Of a DNA stretch of 64,000 nt, positions 59,807 through 64,000 are shown in pieces. The stretch is from Bifidobacterium saimiriisciurei. Lineage in GTDB: Bacteria; Actinomycetota; Actinomycetes; Actinomycetales; Bifidobacteriaceae. The stretch spans positions 1 to 64,000 of the forward strand of contig NZ_WHZU01000006.1 in assembly GCF_010667655.1 (NCBI RefSeq), written 5' to 3'. Positions within the stretch are counted from its first letter, which is position 1; each line of letters starts with the position of its first letter. The notes below the pieces were generated by a model, which had not been told where the DNA came from, made no database searches, and saw nothing but the letters and a program-made list of their open reading frames with translations. The translations under genes and the position numbers were made by a program.

Positions 59807-61987
59807 ATGTCGACAACTCCCCGTCATAGCACTCCCAAAGGCCACCGGAGTCTGCGGAAGAAGTCGATGCCCAAGCGCGTGGCGCTCAGCGTCGTCATGG
59901 TGTTCCTCGGGTTCATCCTCGCCGTCGCCGGCGTCTACGGCGTCTCGGCGCTCAAGATGTACCACGAGGCCAACCGCATGATGACCGCCGCCGAAAACCT
60001 CGCCAACGCCGCGCTGGGGTGCGGAGGGAAATCCAGCATCAGCGACTCGTCGAAGGAGCTTGTCGATTCCACCCGTAACCTGCGTGACGAACTTGATACC
60101 CCCAAGTGGACGTTCGTCCGCGACCACACATCGTATGGCAATGACATCACGGCGGCTCGGACCATGCTCGATTCGATGGGCACCCTCGTCAACGGCCCCT
60201 TCTCCGACCTCATGAATCTTTCCGACCGTCTCTCCGGATTCTCGATGGACGGCGACAACAAGACCGTCGACGCCACGGCGCTGATGGATATGCCGAAGAT
60301 CTTCGCCAAGGCGCATAAGGACATCGCCTCCGAGGTCAAGAACCTGCAGTCCGTGCCCACGCCGAAGATCGGCAAGGTGGCACAGGCGGTGTCGATGGAG
60401 ACCACGGCGTTGCAGTCCGTCGACAAGATCCTCAACGAGTATCAGGATATGGCCGATACCATGCCCGAACTGCTCGGCGAAGGCCAGGCCCGCACCTATC
60501 TGGTTCTCGTCTACAATCCCGCCGAGATTCGTTCGGCCGGCGGCATGGTCGGCACCGTGGCCGAGGTGACCGCCGACAACGGCAAGGTCACGATCGGCGA
60601 CTTCAATTCGACCATCGACTATGACCACAACGTGGAGGCGTTCGACGAGGCGAACAAACAGGAAGCCCGTATGTTCGGCACGCAGATCTATGCCTACGCG
60701 CAGATGACCACGCAGAATCCCGACTACACGCGCGTCGCCGTTACGAACATGAATCTGTGGAAGAAGCAGAAGGGCAACGCCAATAAGAACGTGGCCGGCG
60801 TGATCGCCATCGATCCGGTGTTCCTGCAGTCGATGCTTGGCGCCACCGGTTCGGTGAAGCTGTCCGGCGGCAAGACGCTCGATGGCACGTCCACCGTGAA
60901 GTTCTTCCTCAAGGATCTGTATCTCGAGCATCCGAAGTTCGAGGAGCAGAACAAGTACGTGAACGATGCGTCGAAGCAGATCATGTCGCATGTGTTCTCG
61001 AACATCAACACATCCACGGCTTCGGGCATGCTCAAGGCCGTGCGCGACACCAGCTCCAACGGGCATTTCAAACTATGGATGAAGGACAACGCCGAGCAGA
61101 AGGCGCTCGTGCAGACCGGCATCATCAACGAGGCCGCATCCGGCAAGCTCTCCGAAGACAAGACCACTCCTGAAAGCGGCGTGTGGCTCAACGAATACCA
61201 GGCCAGTAAGCTCAGTTGGTATCTGAAGACCACCACCACGGTGAAGAAGACCTGCGACCTCAACAATCTCGCATCGAACAGCGACCGGCTGAGCGATAAG
61301 CTCAAGTCCTCGCCCGTTGCCACCGGCTCCGATGAGATCGACGACAGCACCATGGGCGACGAGTACACGGTGACGTTCACCATGAAGAACACGCTCACCG
61401 ATGCACAGGTGAAATCGTTGCCCAAGTTCGTCACCGGCAGCAAGATCCCTGGTGGCATGGAGCTCAAGATGTATCTGACGGCTCCCTATGGCGGCGAAAT
61501 CACCTCGGTCGCCGTGGACGACGCCGATATGCAGGGCAACATGACCATCGACAACCGTCAGATGATCGGCCTGCGTTTCAACACGTTGGAGGCCGGCGAG
61601 GAGAACACGGTCTCGTACACCGTGCGCGTGCCGCGTGAGTCCAAGAAGGCGTTGAACGTCGTGACCACGCCGGTCATCAACGACGACGGCATTTCGACCG
61701 GTTCCGGCGGCAAGGTGGAGAACACCTGTGCGGCTTCGAACCAGTCTCAGTCGTCGGGTTCCGAATCGCAGCAGGGGGGCTCGGCGTCCTCGTCTTCGTC
61801 GGCTTCGGCAGGTTCAGAGACCTCTTCCGGCAAGAGCTCGTCATCAGCTTCGTCGGGTGCTTCCGGTTCCGGTACTGCGTCGAATTCGACTTCGAATACG
61901 GCGGCCGACGATCCGTTGGGCTCCATCAATGATCTCAAGAGCCGTCTGACCTGTCCGATTGATATCAAATCGATTGCATTGGGCTGA
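59807..61987 (+). CDS. DUF4012 domain membrane protein
   Basis: A 726-residue protein. A basic cytoplasmic start is followed by one membrane helix near 25-46 and a large outer part. The DUF4012 core is clear in LVLVYNPAEIRSAGGMVGTV. The tail (residues about 635-700) is Ser/Gly/Ala-rich low complexity. In other bacteria DUF4012 proteins occur with exopolysaccharide or cell-wall genes, but none is next to it here. Function unknown. Confidence 0.85.
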   Translation: MSTTPRHSTPKGHRSLRKKSMPKRVALSVVMVFLGFILAVAGVYGVSALKMYHEANRMMTAAENLANAALGCGGKSSISDSSKELVDSTRNLRDELDTPKWTFVRDHTSYGNDITAARTMLDSMGTLVNGPFSDLMNLSDRLSGFSMDGDNKTVDATALMDMPKIFAKAHKDIASEVKNLQSVPTPKIGKVAQAVSMETTALQSVDKILNEYQDMADTMPELLGEGQARTYLVLVYNPAEIRSAGGMVGTVAEVTADNGKVTIGDFNSTIDYDHNVEAFDEANKQEARMFGTQIYAYAQMTTQNPDYTRVAVTNMNLWKKQKGNANKNVAGVIAIDPVFLQSMLGATGSVKLSGGKTLDGTSTVKFFLKDLYLEHPKFEEQNKYVNDASKQIMSHVFSNINTSTASGMLKAVRDTSSNGHFKLWMKDNAEQKALVQTGIINEAASGKLSEDKTTPESGVWLNEYQASKLSWYLKTTTTVKKTCDLNNLASNSDRLSDKLKSSPVATGSDEIDDSTMGDEYTVTFTMKNTLTDAQVKSLPKFVTGSKIPGGMELKMYLTAPYGGEITSVAVDDADMQGNMTIDNRQMIGLRFNTLEAGEENTVSYTVRVPRESKKALNVVTTPVINDDGISTGSGGKVENTCAASNQSQSSGSESQQGGSASSSSSASAGSETSSGKSSSSASSGASGSGTASNSTSNTAADDPLGSINDLKSRLTCPIDIKSIALG

Positions 61988-62072
61988 CGCCGGAACGTTC
62001 AGTACGTAATCGTTCCGATAGGGCAGTTTAGACTGGGCATTGGTTGTTCATCCATATGACGAAGGGGCGATT

Positions 62073-62627
62073 ATGTCTGCCATTGCCGACGCAAAAGTGC
62101 TGATCATCACGCAGAACTGGGGTATCGAGGAGACGGAGATGACGAGGCCGCTGCGCGAACTGCGCGAGGCCGGCGCGTCCGTGACGTTGGCCGCGCTGGC
62201 CGCCGACCCGGTGGAGACCGTGCAGCACGACCGTTTCGAGGGCGAGACCGTGGCGCCGGACACCACGTATGATGCGGTTTCCGCCGATGACTACGACCTG
62301 CTCGTCGTGCCCGGCGGCACCACCAACGTGGACCGTCTGCGCGTGAACCCGGCCGCGATCGCGTTGGCCAAGGCGTTCGCCGCCGCCGGCAAGCCGATCG
62401 CCGCGATCTGCCATGGTCCGTGGCTGCTGGTGAACGCCGAGCTGCTGACCGGCAAGACGCTGACCAGCTGCCGTTACATCGCGGCCGACATCGAGAACGC
62501 CGGCGGCAGGCACGTCGACGAGGAAGTGCATGTGGACGACGCCAACGGCTGGCGACTGATCACCTCGCGCAAGCCCGACGACCTGGACGCGTTCATCGGC
62601 GCCATCAAGCAGACGCTGGGGGAGTAG
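62073..62627 (+). CDS. DJ-1/PfpI family protein
   Basis: A 184-residue single-domain protein. Features: KVLIITQNWGIEETE with the conserved Glu, YDLLVVPGGTTN, and the nucleophile elbow AICHGPWLL with Cys near residue 113. Members are proteases, deglycase-like or chaperone proteins that respond to stress. The frame opens at 62040 but the ATG at 62073 follows GAAGGGG. Hairpin array 3 lies directly downstream. Confidence 0.9.
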   Translation: MSAIADAKVLIITQNWGIEETEMTRPLRELREAGASVTLAALAADPVETVQHDRFEGETVAPDTTYDAVSADDYDLLVVPGGTTNVDRLRVNPAAIALAKAFAAAGKPIAAICHGPWLLVNAELLTGKTLTSCRYIAADIENAGGRHVDEEVHVDDANGWRLITSRKPDDLDAFIGAIKQTLGE

Positions 62628-62638
62628 CGCAGGTCTTT

Positions 62639-62820
62639 GCAACGAGCAGGAATCGAACGGGATCTTCCGTTCCTGTTCGTTGCTGTAATCAGAACGTATG
62701 GGAACCGAGTCACATGTACGGTTCCCGTTGGTTGCTGTGTCTACAACGAACAAGAACCGAGCGGCTGTTACGGTTCCTATTCGTTGCGTATCGTGCATCG
62801 AACAGGAACCGCAGCCCTAC
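62639..62820. repeat. Tandem hairpin array 3 (three full units and a partial one)
   Basis: Units start near 62639, 62690 and 62743, again with a period of about 51 bp and arms of the CAACnnnnnGGAACCG/CGGTTCCnnnnnGTTG type. Unit 1 pairs GCAACGAGCAGGAA with TTCCTGTTCGTTGC (one G-U pair), a change that keeps the stem. A fourth unit (from about 62796) has only its left arm and runs into the end of the next gene, whose stop codon lies at 62817-62819. The array sits between convergent genes. Confidence 0.85.
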
Positions 62821-63863
62821 CTCTTCCAACCGGGGCGGCCGTTGCGTACGGCCCGCGTGCAGACCGACGAACCGCCGATTGGCTTGAGCCCAACGCCGGC
62901 CGACGTGCCCGCGGCCGTCAGCTGCGCTTCGGTGAGCATCTCCAAACGCAGCGCCGAGTCGGCCAGTCGCGCCAGGTCGGAGCCGAGCCACCAGCTGATG
63001 AGGATGAGCACATGGCCCGCCATACCGCGCGTGAATCCGGCGACTGCCAGCGCGTTGCCGGGCAGTCGGTTGACGATGCCCGTCAGCAGGTCACGCATGG
63101 CGCGGATGCGGGCGAAGTCGGGGCGAGCCCGCACTTCGGCGATAAGCTCCACTGCGGTGTCGAGCAACTCGGCGAGTTGTCCGGCCTCGTCGGCGCCGCT
63201 GTAATCGAGGTCTTCGACGACGTAACGCAGCTGGCGGTCCTGTTCGGTTTTGTTGCCGTCGGGCTTCGTGCGCTCCACCTCGTCGACGATGAACGCGGCG
63301 ATGAGCGCTAGCCCGGCGGGGGAGGCGATGGCGTCGATGAGCAGCTGCAGATCTCGGCCAACGGCACCGCCGAACACGGCATCGGTGTTGCCGTCGTCGA
63401 TGATGTTCTGCATCAGCCGGCGGTATGAACGCCATACGTCGTAACGGGTGTCGGAAGAGGCGGCGAGCTGCGGCAGCCGCAGCGCGGTGTGTACCTGGTG
63501 CGGTGCGAAGCGGTTCGCCTGACGGTTGAGATACAGCCGGAGCTGCATGGCCTGATGAGCGGTGTCACCAGTCAATGCGAATGCCGGCAGCGTTACGCAG
63601 CGGTCCGCGAACGTCGCCACGGTTGCGGCATCGTAGTCGCGGAGTCCGCGAATACGTCCGCGCTTGTCGGGCTGGGGATATTCCCAGCGGGAGCGGACGA
63701 TGCCGTTCATTCCCACGGTGGTTTTGAGATATGCGGTGCGATTGTCGGTGATGACGAGGCCCACACCCGTGTCGGCCACGTCGATGGTACGGGAACTGGC
63801 CCGCAGCAGTTCGGAGAGGGAAGAGAGATTGATATCGGTCGTTCGGATATCATTCATCGGCAT
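62817..63863 (-). CDS. Protein of unknown function at the window end
   Basis: A 348-residue soluble, mostly helical protein that I do not recognise. It has Arg-rich and Leu-rich segments (YRRLMQNIIDDGNTD, VVEDLDYSGADEAGQLAEL) and one hydrophobic stretch near residue 290 (GMAGHVLILISWWLG) that may be buried or a membrane helix. ATG codons at 63863 and 63857 are both possible; GGAG lies about 9 nt before the first. Its last codons lie inside the truncated unit of hairpin array 3. Confidence 0.7.
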   Translation of the reverse strand: MPMNDIRTTDINLSSLSELLRASSRTIDVADTGVGLVITDNRTAYLKTTVGMNGIVRSRWEYPQPDKRGRIRGLRDYDAATVATFADRCVTLPAFALTGDTAHQAMQLRLYLNRQANRFAPHQVHTALRLPQLAASSDTRYDVWRSYRRLMQNIIDDGNTDAVFGGAVGRDLQLLIDAIASPAGLALIAAFIVDEVERTKPDGNKTEQDRQLRYVVEDLDYSGADEAGQLAELLDTAVELIAEVRARPDFARIRAMRDLLTGIVNRLPGNALAVAGFTRGMAGHVLILISWWLGSDLARLADSALRLEMLTEAQLTAAGTSAGVGLKPIGGSSVCTRAVRNGRPGWKR

Positions 63864-64000
63864 GAATGCGATACTCCATTCGTTCGTTATCGGTTATTAC
63901 TGCCCAGATGCCGTGAAATCAGCGTGGATACACTAATCCCTTGGTACCTGGTGACCGTAAAAACGAACGATTATTCGCGGAGAAATTCATCGCATAAATC

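Overview
The window looks like a chromosomal segment of a Bifidobacterium. The DNA is GC-rich, Shine-Dalgarno sites are strong, and gene order and protein types are those of bifidobacteria: Zn-ribbon and proline-rich single-pass membrane proteins, DUF4012 protein, DUF4186 protein, ppk next to a Nudix/histidine-phosphatase protein, and paired YhgE/Pip proteins. I did not determine a species. No rRNA, prophage, insertion sequence or CRISPR array was seen. There is one tRNA (Lys, UUU). Nearly everything is single-copy chromosomal coding sequence with short spacers, broken by structured non-coding DNA.

Layout. 0-5.3 kb: end of an ABC exporter ATPase; an aldo/keto reductase that carries an in-frame palindromic repeat insertion; a cell-wall-anchored pectinesterase flanked on both sides by tandem hairpin arrays; and an Asp/Asn-rich lipoprotein. 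5.4-15.1 kb: an iron-uptake locus (ApbE divergent to FTR1 permease, P19-type lipoprotein, DUF2318 membrane protein, two FtsX-type permeases, ATPase, FMN-binding lipoprotein). The gene order matches the P19/FTR1 system of Campylobacter and the B. breve bfeUOB-type locus, with a flavinylation arm added. 15.2-24.0 kb: two paralogous zinc-ribbon/transmembrane proteins bracket a MutT-type Nudix hydrolase coupled to an HKD nuclease-SF2 helicase-DUF3427 protein, which I regard as a defence or repair candidate. 24.1-27.6 kb: RecQ, DUF4186 protein and a proline-rich membrane protein.

27.6-34.2 kb: a TetR regulator with two YhgE/Pip proteins in one operon, a divergent membrane protein, and a double TetR-type operator between them. 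34.2-41.3 kb: a low-complexity membrane protein, an aminotransferase, a SAM methyltransferase, tRNA-Lys, an unrecognised gene and a Nudix/histidine phosphatase, separated by several long perfect hairpins. 41.3-50 kb: ppk, rsmI, a small LRV protein, an AbiEi-like protein, metG, a tandem pair of apparent small RNA genes, and a TatD-family DNase. 50-64 kb: kup with a long Lys/Ser extension, a class II glutamine amidotransferase beside a glutamate-cysteine ligase-like enzyme, an HD protein, an FtsX permease with a degenerate ABC ATPase, a CDF transporter, a DUF4012 protein, a DJ-1 family protein, a third hairpin array and an unrecognised gene.

The main points for follow-up are the hairpin arrays, the duplicated small RNA locus, the flavin-linked iron importer, the Nudix/HKD-helicase unit and the ABC pair whose ATPase has lost Walker A. 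All calls rest on reading motifs by eye; no database search was run.
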